Positions 32,539 to 42,268 of a stretch of 64,000 bases of DNA are shown one piece after another (the stretch's first letter is position 1; every line of letters starts with the position of its first letter). Made by a program: the position numbers and the translations under genes. The notes under the pieces were generated by a model. That model did no database searches and was not told the DNA's origin. It worked only from the letters and a program-made list of their open reading frames with translations. The stretch spans positions 1,470,331 to 1,534,330 of the forward strand of contig NZ_FNLD01000001.1 of NCBI RefSeq assembly GCF_900104085.1. Reading direction: 5' to 3'. The DNA is from Pseudoxanthomonas sp. CF125. Lineage in GTDB: Bacteria > Pseudomonadota > Gammaproteobacteria > Xanthomonadales > Xanthomonadaceae.

Positions 32539-34620
32539 TTAGGGGGTCAGGTGCTGCTTGAGCCAGCCATTGACCGTGTCATGCCACAGCACGCTGTTCT
32601 GCGGCTTGAGCACCCAATGGTTTTCATCGGGGAAGTACAGCAACTTGGATTCGATGCCCTTGCGCTGCAAAGCGGTGAACGCGGACAGACCCTGGTCGAG
32701 AGGCACGCGGTAGTCTTTCTCGCCCTGCACCACCAGCGTGGGCACGCGCCATTCGGCGATATGGTTGACCGGGTTGAACTTCTCGTAGTTCCTGGGTTTT
32801 TCATACGGCGTTCCGCCGTTCTCCCACTCGCTGAACCACAGCTCCTCGGTCACGTAACCCATCGAGCGCGTGTCGAATACGCCGTCGTGGTTCACCAGGC
32901 ATTTCCATGCCCCGGAAGCGGGCGTATGCCAGTTGCCGGCGATCCAGTTGATCATGTAGCCGCCGTAGCTCGCGCCGAGCGCGCAGGCGTTGGCGCCATC
33001 GAGGAAAGCGTATTCCTTCTGCGCCGCCGCCCAGCCCTTCTGCAGGTCTTCCAGCGGCTTGCCGCCCCAGTCCTGGCTGATGGCATCGGTGAAGGCCTGG
33101 CCATAACCGGTGGAGCCGTGGAAATCGATCATCACCACGGCATAGCCCTGCCCCGCGTAGGTCTGCGGGTTCCAGCGGTAACTCCAGCCGTTGCCGAAAC
33201 TGCCCTGCGGGCCGCCATGGATCAGGAACGCGACCGGGTATTTCTTCCCTTCCACGTAGTTCCATGGCTTGACCACGTAACCGTGCACGGTATCGCCGCC
33301 GGCACCCTTGAAGTCGAACTGCTCGAAATCGCCGAAAGCCACGTCCTTGAGCCGCTCTTGCGTGCTCTGTGTGATCGCGCGCAACGGAGCGCCCGCTGCA
33401 GTGGTGGTGGTGAACAACTGATCGCCGGTCTTGAGCGTATTGCGCGTGAACGCCAAGGTCTGGCCCGCGACCTGGAAGTCGCCGATGGTGCCGTCGCCGA
33501 CGATCTGCTCCGTCTTGCCGGTGGCGATCTCGACGGCGAACAAAGGATGCTGACCGGTGTCCTGCGCGGTGGTGAAGATGGTGCCGCCATCCTGCGACAA
33601 TACGATGTTGTCGGCGGAACGGTCCCAATGCGCGGCGATTTCGCGGACCTGCCCGCTGCCCACGTCCATGCTCATCAGCGCGAAGCGGTCGGCCTCGAAG
33701 CCGGGACGTTTCATCGCGCGATAAAACAGCGTCTTGCCGTCGGCGCTGAATACCGGGCCCGCATCCCAGGCCTTGTTGGCCGCGGTCAGGTTGACCGGCG
33801 CGCCGGTACCGTCGGCATTCATGCGGTAGAGGTCGAAGTTGGTGGACCAGGCTTCGGATTTTCCGGCCACGCGGATGCCGGCCACCAGTGTTTTCCCGTC
33901 GGGCGACCAGGTGTACTCGCTGGCGTCGCCGAAAGGCTTGGAAGGCGCATCGCCATCCAGCGAATCGGTCAACGCGGTGGCGGCAGTGGCCGCCTTGGCC
34001 TTGCCCACGGGCAAATCGCTTACGAACAGCCGGCTACGGCGGCCATCGCTCCAGGTGTCCCAATGGCGCACGAACAGCTCTTCATAAATTACGCCGGTGC
34101 TTTTCTTGGCCTTGGTGTCGTCGAGCTTCTTCTGCGTGCAGGCGAAGTCGGCCTTGCAGTCGGCGAAAGTATCCGCGCTGAACGCGACGCGAGTGCCATC
34201 CGGCGACAACTTGTAGCTGCCGATGTCCAATGCGAAAGCGGTGAGCTGTTTCGGCGTGCCGCCACCGGAGGCGATTGAATACAGCTGCTGGGTGCCGGAT
34301 TTCCCGCTGAGGAAATACACGGTTTTGCCGTCGGGCGAGAACGAAGGCGAGTTCACGTTCCAGCCTTCCGGGGTCAAGCGCTTGGGCGGCGCCATGTCGC
34401 GGGTCAGCAGGTTGCGCACCCACAGCCCTGTCGTGGCCTTGACGACTTCCTTGTCCATCTGCCGCTGGGCGAAAACGACCACCGCGCCGTCGGGCGACAG
34501 CACGGGCGAGGACACGCGGTCCAGCGCCACCATGTCGCGCACGTCGAATCCGCGCGTAGCGGCCATGGCCGGCAATGCGGCCAGCAGGCAAAGGGGCAAC
34601 AGGGCGGTTCGCAGCTTCAT
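32539..34620 (-). CDS. S9-family peptidase (prolyl oligopeptidase type), exported
   Basis: A 693-residue serine peptidase with a signal peptide (LLPLCLLAALPAMA). The N-terminal beta-propeller has repeated SPDGxxV/F elements. The C-terminal alpha/beta-hydrolase carries the GASYGGYMINW nucleophile elbow, Asp in VVQGEKDYRVPLDQG and His in PDENHWVLKP. These enzymes (DPP-IV/acylaminoacyl-peptidase-like) remove di- or oligopeptides in the periplasm. GGAG lies before the ATG at 34620. It is downstream of the OPT transporter gene on the same strand, with a long hairpin between. Confidence 0.93.
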   Translation of the reverse strand: MKLRTALLPLCLLAALPAMAATRGFDVRDMVALDRVSSPVLSPDGAVVVFAQRQMDKEVVKATTGLWVRNLLTRDMAPPKRLTPEGWNVNSPSFSPDGKTVYFLSGKSGTQQLYSIASGGGTPKQLTAFALDIGSYKLSPDGTRVAFSADTFADCKADFACTQKKLDDTKAKKSTGVIYEELFVRHWDTWSDGRRSRLFVSDLPVGKAKAATAATALTDSLDGDAPSKPFGDASEYTWSPDGKTLVAGIRVAGKSEAWSTNFDLYRMNADGTGAPVNLTAANKAWDAGPVFSADGKTLFYRAMKRPGFEADRFALMSMDVGSGQVREIAAHWDRSADNIVLSQDGGTIFTTAQDTGQHPLFAVEIATGKTEQIVGDGTIGDFQVAGQTLAFTRNTLKTGDQLFTTTTAAGAPLRAITQSTQERLKDVAFGDFEQFDFKGAGGDTVHGYVVKPWNYVEGKKYPVAFLIHGGPQGSFGNGWSYRWNPQTYAGQGYAVVMIDFHGSTGYGQAFTDAISQDWGGKPLEDLQKGWAAAQKEYAFLDGANACALGASYGGYMINWIAGNWHTPASGAWKCLVNHDGVFDTRSMGYVTEELWFSEWENGGTPYEKPRNYEKFNPVNHIAEWRVPTLVVQGEKDYRVPLDQGLSAFTALQRKGIESKLLYFPDENHWVLKPQNSVLWHDTVNGWLKQHLTP

Positions 34621-34654
34621 CCGGGGCTCCAGCAACAGGAAAACCCCGATGTTA

Positions 34655-34704
34655 GGCCGTAATGCCGGCCATGCGCAAAGGCATGAAGTCATGCCTTTGC
34701 GCAT
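34655..34704. promoter_or_regulatory. perfect 16-bp hairpin upstream of S9 peptidase
   Basis: ATGCGCAAAGGCATGA (34671-34686) and its exact reverse complement (34689-34704) are separated by two bases. A second hairpin, GGCCG..CGGCC (34655-34670), lies next to it. There is no T-tract, so terminator function after the OPT gene is uncertain. Position relative to the start codon equals that of the hairpin at 40686. Confidence 0.6.
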
Positions 34705-34713
34705 CCTAAGGCG

Positions 34714-36669
34714 CTATTTCACCGGCGATTCGTGTTGCGGACGCGATTTGCTGCCGCTGCGATAAAGCAGCCAGCCCACCACAGCAAGCACCACCAGCCC
34801 GATCCACTGGTTGAAACGCCAGGCTTCCGGCAAAGCCAGTACATCCGCGCTTCCCGAAACCACGATCGGAACCGCTATCGCGATGCCCATCAACGCTTCG
34901 CCGGTGATCAGGCCCGCGGAGAACAATGTGCCCGGACGATGGATGCGGTCCTTCTCTTCTTCATTGTCATCGTCGACCTTGTGCTTGCGCTGCACGAAGT
35001 GCGAGAGCAGGCCGCCAAGGAAAATGGGCACCATCAATTCCAGCGGCAGATAGATGCCGATGGCCGCGGCCAGCACGGGCACGCGGAATTTCGCGCTGCG
35101 CGATTTCAGCCATTCGTCGAGCGCGATGATGAGCGCGCCGATGCCGGCGCCGATGGCGATCATGCCCCACGGCAACACGCCACCAAACATGCCTTTGGCC
35201 ACGGACGCCATCAGGGTAGCCTGCGGTGCGGAGAGCGAATTGGGATGTTCCGGAGTCGGCGCACCGATGCCATAGGCGGCGGCCAGCAAGTTCAGCACCG
35301 GCGCCATGATCAATGCGCACGAGAAAGCGCCGATGGCCAGCATCAACTGCTGTTTCCACGGCGTGGCACCGACGATGTAGCCGGCCTTCAGATCCTGCAG
35401 ATTGTCGCCGCCCACCGCCGCAGCGCAGCACACCACCGCGCCAATCATGATCGCAGCCACCGCGCCGATCGGCGAATTCCGCCCCAGCAGGAACACCAGA
35501 ACCACCGACGCGAACAGGATGGTGGCGATGGTGATGCCGGAAACCGGATTGTTGGAAGAACCGACCAGGCCGGCCAGATAAGCCGACACCGAGACGAACA
35601 GGAAGCCTGCCACGATCATGATGATGGTCATCGGAATGCTGACCGTCCACTGCCCCACGATGGCCTGGTACAGCAGCGCCAACGGAACCACGAATACCAC
35701 CAACGCGATCAGCATCCATTTCATCGGCAGATCGCGGTCGGTTTCGGCCACCGCTTCGCCCTTGGCCTTGCGCGCGGCGGCGAACCCGCTGCGGATGCCG
35801 GACGCCAGCGACTTGCGCAACGAGAATAGCGTCCACATGCCACCGATGAGCATGGTGCCCACGCCCAGATAGCGGACCTTGTTGGACCAGATGGCGAAGG
35901 CCGTGTCGACCGCGCCGGCGCCGGCTATCTGTGTCGCCAGGGCCGGATCGTTGTTGAGGAAGAAGGCATTGTAGATCGGTATGGCGATGTGCCAGGAAAG
36001 CACCGCACCCGACAGCACGACGATGCCGATGTTCAGGCCGACGATGTAGCCCACGCCCAGCAATGCGGGCGAAAGATTGGTGCCCAGGTAGGCCAGTACT
36101 TTGTTGTTGACGAAGAAGCCCGCCTGCGCCCAGCTGTCGGGGATCATGCGCAGGCCGCTGGCGGCGGCCAGCTTCACCAGCGCGCCGATAGCTGCCGACA
36201 TGGCCAGGATCTTCAAACCCGGACCGGGATTCTCGCCGGCCTTCAGCACTTCGGCAGCCGCCTTCCCTTCCGGGAACGGAAGCGGATCTTCCACGATCAT
36301 GGTGCGGCGCAGCGGTACCGAGAACAACACGCCCAGCAGGCCGCCCAGGCCGGCGATGGCCAGCACCCACGAATAACGGAAGTCCTGCCAGTAGCCCAGG
36401 ATGATCAGCGCCGGGATAGTGAAGATGACGCCGGCCGCTATCGACGAACCTGCCGAGGCGCCGGTCTGAACGATGTTGTTCTCCAGAATGGTGCCGCCGC
36501 CGAGCAGGCGCAGCACGCCCATCGACACCACCGCAGCGGGGATGGCGGTGGCGATGGTCAGCCCCGCAAACAGGCCAAGATAGGCATTGGCGGCCGACAG
36601 GATCATGGCCAATACGACCGCCAGCAGCACGGCACGGAGGGTAAGTTGCGGCGTCTGCGCGCTGTTCAT
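34714..36669 (-). CDS. OPT-family oligopeptide transporter
   Basis: A 651-residue membrane protein with about 14-16 helices. OPT/YSL-type motifs include SAANAYLGLFAGLTIATAIPAAV near the start, NNIVQTGASAGSSIAAGVIFTIPA, LPFPEGKAAAEVLKAG and GGDNLQDLKAGYIVGATPWKQQ. A cytosolic acidic patch (QRKHKVDDDNEEEKDRIHR) precedes the last helices. Prokaryotic OPT proteins import oligopeptides or metal chelates. The ATG at 36669 is favoured over an upstream in-frame start as it opens the conserved TPQLTLRAVLLAVV segment. Confidence 0.93.
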   Translation of the reverse strand: MNSAQTPQLTLRAVLLAVVLAMILSAANAYLGLFAGLTIATAIPAAVVSMGVLRLLGGGTILENNIVQTGASAGSSIAAGVIFTIPALIILGYWQDFRYSWVLAIAGLGGLLGVLFSVPLRRTMIVEDPLPFPEGKAAAEVLKAGENPGPGLKILAMSAAIGALVKLAAASGLRMIPDSWAQAGFFVNNKVLAYLGTNLSPALLGVGYIVGLNIGIVVLSGAVLSWHIAIPIYNAFFLNNDPALATQIAGAGAVDTAFAIWSNKVRYLGVGTMLIGGMWTLFSLRKSLASGIRSGFAAARKAKGEAVAETDRDLPMKWMLIALVVFVVPLALLYQAIVGQWTVSIPMTIIMIVAGFLFVSVSAYLAGLVGSSNNPVSGITIATILFASVVLVFLLGRNSPIGAVAAIMIGAVVCCAAAVGGDNLQDLKAGYIVGATPWKQQLMLAIGAFSCALIMAPVLNLLAAAYGIGAPTPEHPNSLSAPQATLMASVAKGMFGGVLPWGMIAIGAGIGALIIALDEWLKSRSAKFRVPVLAAAIGIYLPLELMVPIFLGGLLSHFVQRKHKVDDDNEEEKDRIHRPGTLFSAGLITGEALMGIAIAVPIVVSGSADVLALPEAWRFNQWIGLVVLAVVGWLLYRSGSKSRPQHESPVK

Positions 36670-36782
36670 GCGAATCCCTGAGCTTCGAGGAGCCGACAAG
36701 CTATAAGGAAGCCACCGGCAAGTCCAGCACAGGGAGCTGGCCAGGCGCGGCTATACTCCGGCTTTCCGCGCGGGGCCTGCCC

Positions 36783-38597
36783 TTGTCCGCTTCCACCCTG
36801 CCAGCCCTCCCGGCGCGCGAGGACTTCCTCGGCCATCCCAAAGGCGTCTACGTCTGCTTCTTCACCGAAATGTGGGAGCGCTTCTCCTTCTACGGCATGA
36901 AGGCGCTGCTGTTGCTTTACCTGACCAAATACCACTTGTTCCCGGACAAGGCCGGCTACGACCTGCTGGGCGCCTACGGAGGCCTGGTGTACTGCATCCC
37001 GGTGATCGGCGGGCTGATGGCCGACCGCTGGCTGGGCATGCGCAAGGCGGTGGTGTTCGGCGGCCTGCTGCTGGTGCTGGGGCATGCGGGCATGGCCTTC
37101 GAGGGCAATGCCGCGGTCAATGTAGGCGGCCAGGTCATGCGCGACGAAAGTTCGCTGCGCTATACCTATCTGTCGCTGGCGCTGATCATCATGGGCGTGG
37201 GTTTCCTCAAACCCAACATCTCCACCATCGTCGGCAAGTTGTACGAAGAAAACGATCCGCGCCGCGATTCGGGCTTCTCGCTTTTCTACGCGGGCATCAA
37301 CCTGGGCGCGCTGTTCGCTTCGCTGGTCTGCGGCTACCTGGGCGAGACGCTGGGCTGGAAGTACGGCTTCGGCGCGGCGGGCATCGGCATGCTGCTGGGC
37401 CTGGTGCTGTTCCTGTGGGGACAGAAATACCTGCACGGCCATGCCGAACCGCGCGAGCCCGCCTTGCTGCGCGAACGCGTGCTGGGCCTACCGCGCGAAT
37501 GGCTGATCTACGCCGCCGCCGTCGCCGGAATATTGCCGATCGCCTGGCTGATGTGGGCATCGGGCAACGGCGCCTTCGCCCTGGGCGGAGAAGTACCGTT
37601 GGCGCTGATGCTGATGCTGGTGGTGCTGGCTATCGTGCTGGTCTGGTTCGGCTGGTTCGTCCTTTCCCAGTGCACGCCGGTGCAACGGCAGCAGATGCTC
37701 GCGTTGATGGCGATGATCTTCATGTGCCTGGTGTTCTTCACCCTGTACGAGCAGACCTACGGCTCCTGGGTGACCTTCACCGATCGCCTGCTGACCAAGG
37801 ACATCGCACCTTCGCTGGTCGCGCCTCTGCAGCCTTTCGAATGGACCACGGACTGGGCTACCAACCTCTCGCTGTTCGTGCGGACCGCGCCGTGGTCCAC
37901 CTATTCCCTGTTGCTGGCGCCGCTCTCGTTCATGCTCGCTGCGCGACTGTCGGACCGCACGCCGGAATCCACCACGCCGCGTCTGCTGTTCATAGCGGTG
38001 AGCGCGGTCATGCTGGTCTGCCTGGTGCGCGATTGCGTGGTTCTGCCGCAGACGGCAGGCTCGCTGACCTATCTGGGCGCCTTCTTCCTGGTGGTGCTGG
38101 CGCCGGTATTCGCGGCGCTGTGGGCATGGCTGGGCCGGCGCGGGCGCGATCCTTCCAAGCCGTTCAAATCCGCACTGGGCCTGATGTTCGCTGGCCTGTC
38201 TTTCATTCCGCTGGCCTGGGCCGCGCAGCAGGTCGGCGAAACCGGCCAGATGGCTAGTGTGTGGTGGCTCGTATTGGCCTACCTGATTCTGGAAATCGGC
38301 GAGATGTGCCTGGCGCCGGTCGGACTTTCCGCCGTGACCCAGCTGTCGATGCCGCGGGTGGTCAGCCTGATGATGGGCACGTGGTTTTTGGCGACCGCCT
38401 TTTCGGAAACGTTGGCCGCGCAATTCGGCAAGCTTGCCGCGATCGAGATACCCGAAGGCGAAACCATGGATATGGTCGAAGCCGCGGGAAAGTACGCTGA
38501 CCTGTTCTGGCTGCTGATGTGGGTGGGTCTGGGCTGCGCGGTGGTCGCTTTCCTGCTGGCGCCACTGTTGAAGCGGATGATGCACGGAGTGAAATAA
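36783..38597 (+). CDS. POT/PTR-family proton-dependent peptide transporter
   Basis: A 604-residue major-facilitator transporter with 14 or so helices. The POT hallmark FFTEMWERFSFYGMKALLLLYLT (ExxERFxYY type) is in helix 1, followed by AYGGLVYCIPVIGGLMADRWLGMRK, a typical POT loop, and later FFTLYEQTYGSWVTF. It imports di/tripeptides with protons. The start is TTG at 36783; no ATG lies before the family-conserved region. Divergent from the OPT transporter. Confidence 0.92.
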   Translation: MSASTLPALPAREDFLGHPKGVYVCFFTEMWERFSFYGMKALLLLYLTKYHLFPDKAGYDLLGAYGGLVYCIPVIGGLMADRWLGMRKAVVFGGLLLVLGHAGMAFEGNAAVNVGGQVMRDESSLRYTYLSLALIIMGVGFLKPNISTIVGKLYEENDPRRDSGFSLFYAGINLGALFASLVCGYLGETLGWKYGFGAAGIGMLLGLVLFLWGQKYLHGHAEPREPALLRERVLGLPREWLIYAAAVAGILPIAWLMWASGNGAFALGGEVPLALMLMLVVLAIVLVWFGWFVLSQCTPVQRQQMLALMAMIFMCLVFFTLYEQTYGSWVTFTDRLLTKDIAPSLVAPLQPFEWTTDWATNLSLFVRTAPWSTYSLLLAPLSFMLAARLSDRTPESTTPRLLFIAVSAVMLVCLVRDCVVLPQTAGSLTYLGAFFLVVLAPVFAALWAWLGRRGRDPSKPFKSALGLMFAGLSFIPLAWAAQQVGETGQMASVWWLVLAYLILEIGEMCLAPVGLSAVTQLSMPRVVSLMMGTWFLATAFSETLAAQFGKLAAIEIPEGETMDMVEAAGKYADLFWLLMWVGLGCAVVAFLLAPLLKRMMHGVK

Positions 38598-38637
38598 TCC
38601 AGGCGGTACGCTATCTCTGTATCTCTGCTTGCAGGTG

Positions 38638-38669
38638 GCGTCGCCACCGGAAGTGGCGACGCTCTTTTT
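38638..38669 (+). terminator. intrinsic terminator of the peptide transporter gene
   Basis: The ten-base stem GCGTCGCCAC / GTGGCGACGC with loop CGGAA is followed by TCTTTTTA. It lies 40 bases after the POT stop and partly overlaps the stop of the convergent S9 peptidase gene. Confidence 0.88.
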
Positions 38670-40635
38670 ATTCTGTTGCCGTGCTTTGCTTGGCCGCACC
38701 GATATGGCGATCCAGGAATGCAAGCAGCTTGCCGTAGTACTCGCGCTGATGCTCGACGGTGTAGAAGCCGTGGCCTTCGGTACGGTAGTAAAGCGTCTCC
38801 ACAGGCACACCGACCTTTTTCAAGGCGCTCTCCATTTTCTCGCTCTGCGCGATGGGCGCGGTCAGATCCTCGCCGCCGGCCGCCAGGAATACCGGAACCT
38901 TGATGCGGTCCGCGATGCGGTTGGGCGACACCGGCGCCAGGCTTTCACCCTTGCCCATCCACTCTGCAGTCCAAGTGCTCGACCGCTTGCTTTCGCGGCT
39001 TTCTTGCGCACTAAGCACAACCAGATCGTAGACCCCCACGTAACCTGCCGCGCATTGATACAGCCCTGGCTCCTTGGCCACACCCATCAGCGACGCGTAG
39101 GCGCCGTAGCTGGCGCCGTACATGCAGATGCGATTGCGGTCGGCGATGCCCTGTTCGATCGCCCAGCGCGTCGCGTCGGTCAGATCGTCCTGCATGGTCA
39201 GGCCCCATTGCAAAGCACCCGATTGACGGAAACTACGGCCGTAGTTTCCCGATCCGCGATAGTTGACCTGAAGCACTGCATAACCTGCCGCCGCCAGTAT
39301 CTGCGGATCGGTATCGAACCCCCACAGGTCGTAGATACCGAACGGCCCTCCGTGCGGGTAGATCACGAGCGGCAAGCTGCGCTCGCCTTTGCCTTGCGGC
39401 AGCGTCAGATACCCACGCATGACTACACCATCGCGCGCCTTCAGCTCGACCGGCTTCACGGCGGCCATCTGTTTGGGGTCGATCCATCTGCGCCGGCTAA
39501 GTACATAGGAGGCCTTCTTGGTCTCGGTATCGAACAGATAGAAGCTGCCGGGATCGCGGTCGGAATAGGTGCTAACCAGGGCCGTCTTTCCATCATCGGT
39601 GGTTGACGTCACCATTACCGCATCATTCGGAAATGCCGCTTCTAACATTCGGTAGATGCGCGCCTCGGTGCCCTTCGGGTCGAAGAAGCTGGTATGCGGA
39701 CGCCCATCCATGTACATGACGCCCACCGGCACACGCGAGGGGCCGAACTCGCCGATGATCGTCGTAGGATCGGAGAACTTGTCGCGGAGCAGTTCCTTGC
39801 GTTCACCGCTTATGGTGTCGTAGGCCACGATGGAGTCTGGCCCGCTTGCCTGCTCCACCTGCAGATAGGCGATGCGATCGTCGGCGGAGAATCCCACCGG
39901 CGACTCGACGCGTCCGCTTGAGTTCTCGTCGTTGACCAGTTTCCAGTCCGCTGTATCGCTTTCGCGATAGTAGAGTTTGCTGGCGTTGTCGTACTCGGCG
40001 CCCATGGCGAAACGGACAACGCCTTTATTGTCGATATGGAACGACGCGCCCTTGACCGGCGCGCGCGCAACGATGGTGCGGCGTCCGGTGTAGACATCCA
40101 TCCGATCCGCGCGGTACCACATCTCGTCTTCGCTATAGGGCGTGACCGTCACGATCACGTTGCGGTCGTCGCCCGGTATGCTGTCTACGTCGATCGCGGC
40201 CACGCGTTCGTTGTTCTTGGTCTGGATATGCGTTCCGGCCTGCACGCCCGCTGCGCGGTATCCGACCAGTGCCTCGGGCCCCTTGTCGTCGAAATTGAGA
40301 GCCAAGATCTCGCCAGTAGGCTGCGGCTGCTCCAGCATCCCGAACTTCTGCGATACGGTAAGCAGCAAACGCTCCTTGTTGACCCAGAAGAAGCTGGCCA
40401 CGTGGTTGTTCTTACCCAGCGCGATAGAGGTCATGACCTTCGAATCGGTGCGACGCAGCACCGCAAAGCCGGTACGGTCTTCCAACGGAACCGTGGCAGC
40501 AAGGTACTGTCCATCCGGCGATATCTTGATGTCGTTGAACTGGTTTTTCTTTATGTAACTGTCCAGGTCCACCTGCGCACGCGCAGGCGTAACCGCGCCC
40601 AAGGCGAGGATCGCCGCAAGTATTGCGTACTTCAT
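38668..40635 (-). CDS. S9-family peptidase (second), exported
   Basis: A 655-residue prolyl-oligopeptidase-type enzyme with a signal peptide (AILAAILALGAVTPARAQ). After a propeller domain it has an alpha/beta-hydrolase with HGGPFGIYDLWGF, the nucleophile motif YGASYGAYASLMG, Asp in AAGGEDLTAP and His in RTEGHGFYTVEH. It is only distantly similar to the other S9 enzyme in this window. It likely trims peptides in the periplasm. The ATG at 40635 starts the signal peptide; a longer in-frame start exists seven codons upstream. Confidence 0.93.
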   Translation of the reverse strand: MKYAILAAILALGAVTPARAQVDLDSYIKKNQFNDIKISPDGQYLAATVPLEDRTGFAVLRRTDSKVMTSIALGKNNHVASFFWVNKERLLLTVSQKFGMLEQPQPTGEILALNFDDKGPEALVGYRAAGVQAGTHIQTKNNERVAAIDVDSIPGDDRNVIVTVTPYSEDEMWYRADRMDVYTGRRTIVARAPVKGASFHIDNKGVVRFAMGAEYDNASKLYYRESDTADWKLVNDENSSGRVESPVGFSADDRIAYLQVEQASGPDSIVAYDTISGERKELLRDKFSDPTTIIGEFGPSRVPVGVMYMDGRPHTSFFDPKGTEARIYRMLEAAFPNDAVMVTSTTDDGKTALVSTYSDRDPGSFYLFDTETKKASYVLSRRRWIDPKQMAAVKPVELKARDGVVMRGYLTLPQGKGERSLPLVIYPHGGPFGIYDLWGFDTDPQILAAAGYAVLQVNYRGSGNYGRSFRQSGALQWGLTMQDDLTDATRWAIEQGIADRNRICMYGASYGAYASLMGVAKEPGLYQCAAGYVGVYDLVVLSAQESRESKRSSTWTAEWMGKGESLAPVSPNRIADRIKVPVFLAAGGEDLTAPIAQSEKMESALKKVGVPVETLYYRTEGHGFYTVEHQREYYGKLLAFLDRHIGAAKQSTATE

Positions 40636-40664
40636 TTGCGTGTTGCTCCCTGTCAATCCAACAC

Positions 40665-40705
40665 AGGCCAGAAAGAGGCCTTCCCATGCGCAGCCCCCTG
40701 CGCAT
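40665..40705. promoter_or_regulatory. hairpin pair upstream of second S9 peptidase
   Basis: ATGCGCAG-CCCC-CTGCGCAT (40686-40705) and AGGCC-AGAAAGA-GGCCT (40665-40681). The larger hairpin begins exactly 50 bases before the peptidase start codon, as does the one at 34671. Confidence 0.5.
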
Positions 40706-40814
40706 GACGGATGTTACCCGCCTTGGCGATGGCGCGCAGCCGTTCCGCCCATTCCCGCCTATGGCGCAATCCTTAGTTTGATCGTAGATGCGACCGACTC
40801 AGTCCTGCGCGAAT

Positions 40815-41714
40815 TCAATCTTGCGCGGAACCCGCCGCAAATACCTGCTCGAGGCCCAGCTTCCAATCCGGCAATGCGATACCGAAGGTATTCTGCAGCG
40901 CTGACGTATCCAGGCACGAGTAGGCTGGACGCTTGGCAGGAGTCGGATACTCTGCCGTGGTGATGGGCAATACACGCGGGACCTTGGCCAACAGGCCTCG
41001 CCGTTGGGCGCTTTCGAAAATTTCGGCGGCGAAAGCGTGCCAACTCGCCTGTCCGCGGGCCGTCAAGTGAAACGTCCCGTAAGCCTGGGACGCCCCCTCG
41101 ATGATCCGCGTGGTCACGTCGGCGATCAAAGCCGCCGGTGTGGGTGTGCCGATCTGGTCAGCGACTACGCGAAGTTCCTCGCGTTCGGCACCGAGCCGCA
41201 GCATGGTGCGCATGAAATTGGCTCCGTGATTGCCGTATACCCATGCGGTACGGAAGACGAATCGCCTGCAGCCCGACGCTTCTATAGCCCGCTCGCCGGC
41301 CAGTTTGCTGACGCCATAAACGCCCAGCGGGGCGGTGGGGTCCTCCTCACGGTATGGGCGGGTGCCCTGACCGTCGAAGACATAATCGGTGGAGTAATGC
41401 ACCAGCATGGCGTCGCTTGCGGCGCAAGCTTCCGCCAATTTCCCCGGGGCCTCGGCATTGGCGCGAAATGCGGCTTCAGGTTCGCTTTCGGCACGATCGA
41501 CCGCAGTGTAGGCGGCGGCATTCACGACGACATCCGGCGAAACACGACTAAACAGTGCGGGAAGAGAATCGGGTTGGTCGAAGTCTGCTATCTCGCATTC
41601 TTCGCCATTCAGCGTGCCGCTCCGTGTGGTCGCGACGATATCGCCCAACGGATTGAGACTGCGCATGAGCTCATGGCCCACCTGCCCGTTGGCTCCAAGC
41701 AACAAGATTCTCAT
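40815..41714 (-). CDS. rmlD: dTDP-4-dehydrorhamnose reductase
   Basis: A 299-residue extended SDR that reduces dTDP-4-keto-L-rhamnose to dTDP-L-rhamnose with NAD(P)H. The GANGQVGHEL nucleotide loop is at the N-terminus. The active site shows STDYVFDGQGTRPYREEDP and the YxxxK motif YGVSKLAGE, with RTAWVYG following. Last gene of rmlBACD; its ATG overlaps the rmlC stop as ATGA. Confidence 0.97.
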   Translation of the reverse strand: MRILLLGANGQVGHELMRSLNPLGDIVATTRSGTLNGEECEIADFDQPDSLPALFSRVSPDVVVNAAAYTAVDRAESEPEAAFRANAEAPGKLAEACAASDAMLVHYSTDYVFDGQGTRPYREEDPTAPLGVYGVSKLAGERAIEASGCRRFVFRTAWVYGNHGANFMRTMLRLGAEREELRVVADQIGTPTPAALIADVTTRIIEGASQAYGTFHLTARGQASWHAFAAEIFESAQRRGLLAKVPRVLPITTAEYPTPAKRPAYSCLDTSALQNTFGIALPDWKLGLEQVFAAGSAQD

Positions 41715-42268
41715 GCACCGTAAATCGGCAAGCGGTCTTCGGCCACTTCCGCCAGGAATGGTGCTTTGCCATCCTTGTCCGAAAGCAACGGCGCATCGAT
41801 CGGCCAGTCAATGCCGATCGCCGCATCGTCCCAGCGAACGCCGGCATCGGCGGACTTGTCGTATTGGGCGGTGCACAGATAGCTGAGGATCGCGCGCTCG
41901 GAAAGCACGGCGAAGCCATGAGCAAAGCCTTCCGGAATCCAGAATTGTCGCTTGTTCTCCGCGCTGAGGATCATGGCGGCCCAGCGCCCGAAAGTGGGAG
42001 AGCCCCGGCGGATATCCACCGCGACGTCGTAAACCTCGCCTTCCAGCACGCTCACCAGCTTGCCTTGCGGGTTGGGCCACTGGTAATGCAGCCCACGCAA
42101 TACGCCGCGCGCGGAAGAAGAAACGTTGCTCTGCACGAACTTGTCGGGGAGCCCGAGCTGTCCGTAACGGTCCGCATTCCAGGTCTCGAAGAAGAAACCG
42201 CGATCATCGCCGAAGACCGCCGGCTCGATCACGACGCAACCGGCAAGGTCGGTTTCGATGACCTTCAT
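41711..42268 (-). CDS. rmlC: dTDP-4-dehydrorhamnose 3,5-epimerase
   Basis: A 185-residue cupin epimerase acting at C3 and C5 of dTDP-4-keto-6-deoxyglucose. Visible motifs: [39 protein letters not shown] with the catalytic His, [18 protein letters not shown] and [14 protein letters not shown]. It overlaps rmlA and rmlD by four bases each, indicating tight coupling in the operon. Confidence 0.97.
   Translation of the reverse strand: MKVIETDLAGCVVIEPAVFGDDRGFFFETWNADRYGQLGLPDKFVQSNVSSSARGVLRGLHYQWPNPQGKLVSVLEGEVYDVAVDIRRGSPTFGRWAAMILSAENKRQFWIPEGFAHGFAVLSERAILSYLCTAQYDKSADAGVRWDDAAIGIDWPIDAPLLSDKDGKAPFLAEVAEDRLPIYGA

Noticed and set aside
32551..35829. Long plus-strand open frames opposite the S9 peptidase and OPT genes
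   Set aside because: Shadows of GC-rich minus-strand genes. Sense products show the expected catalytic residues and membrane helices.
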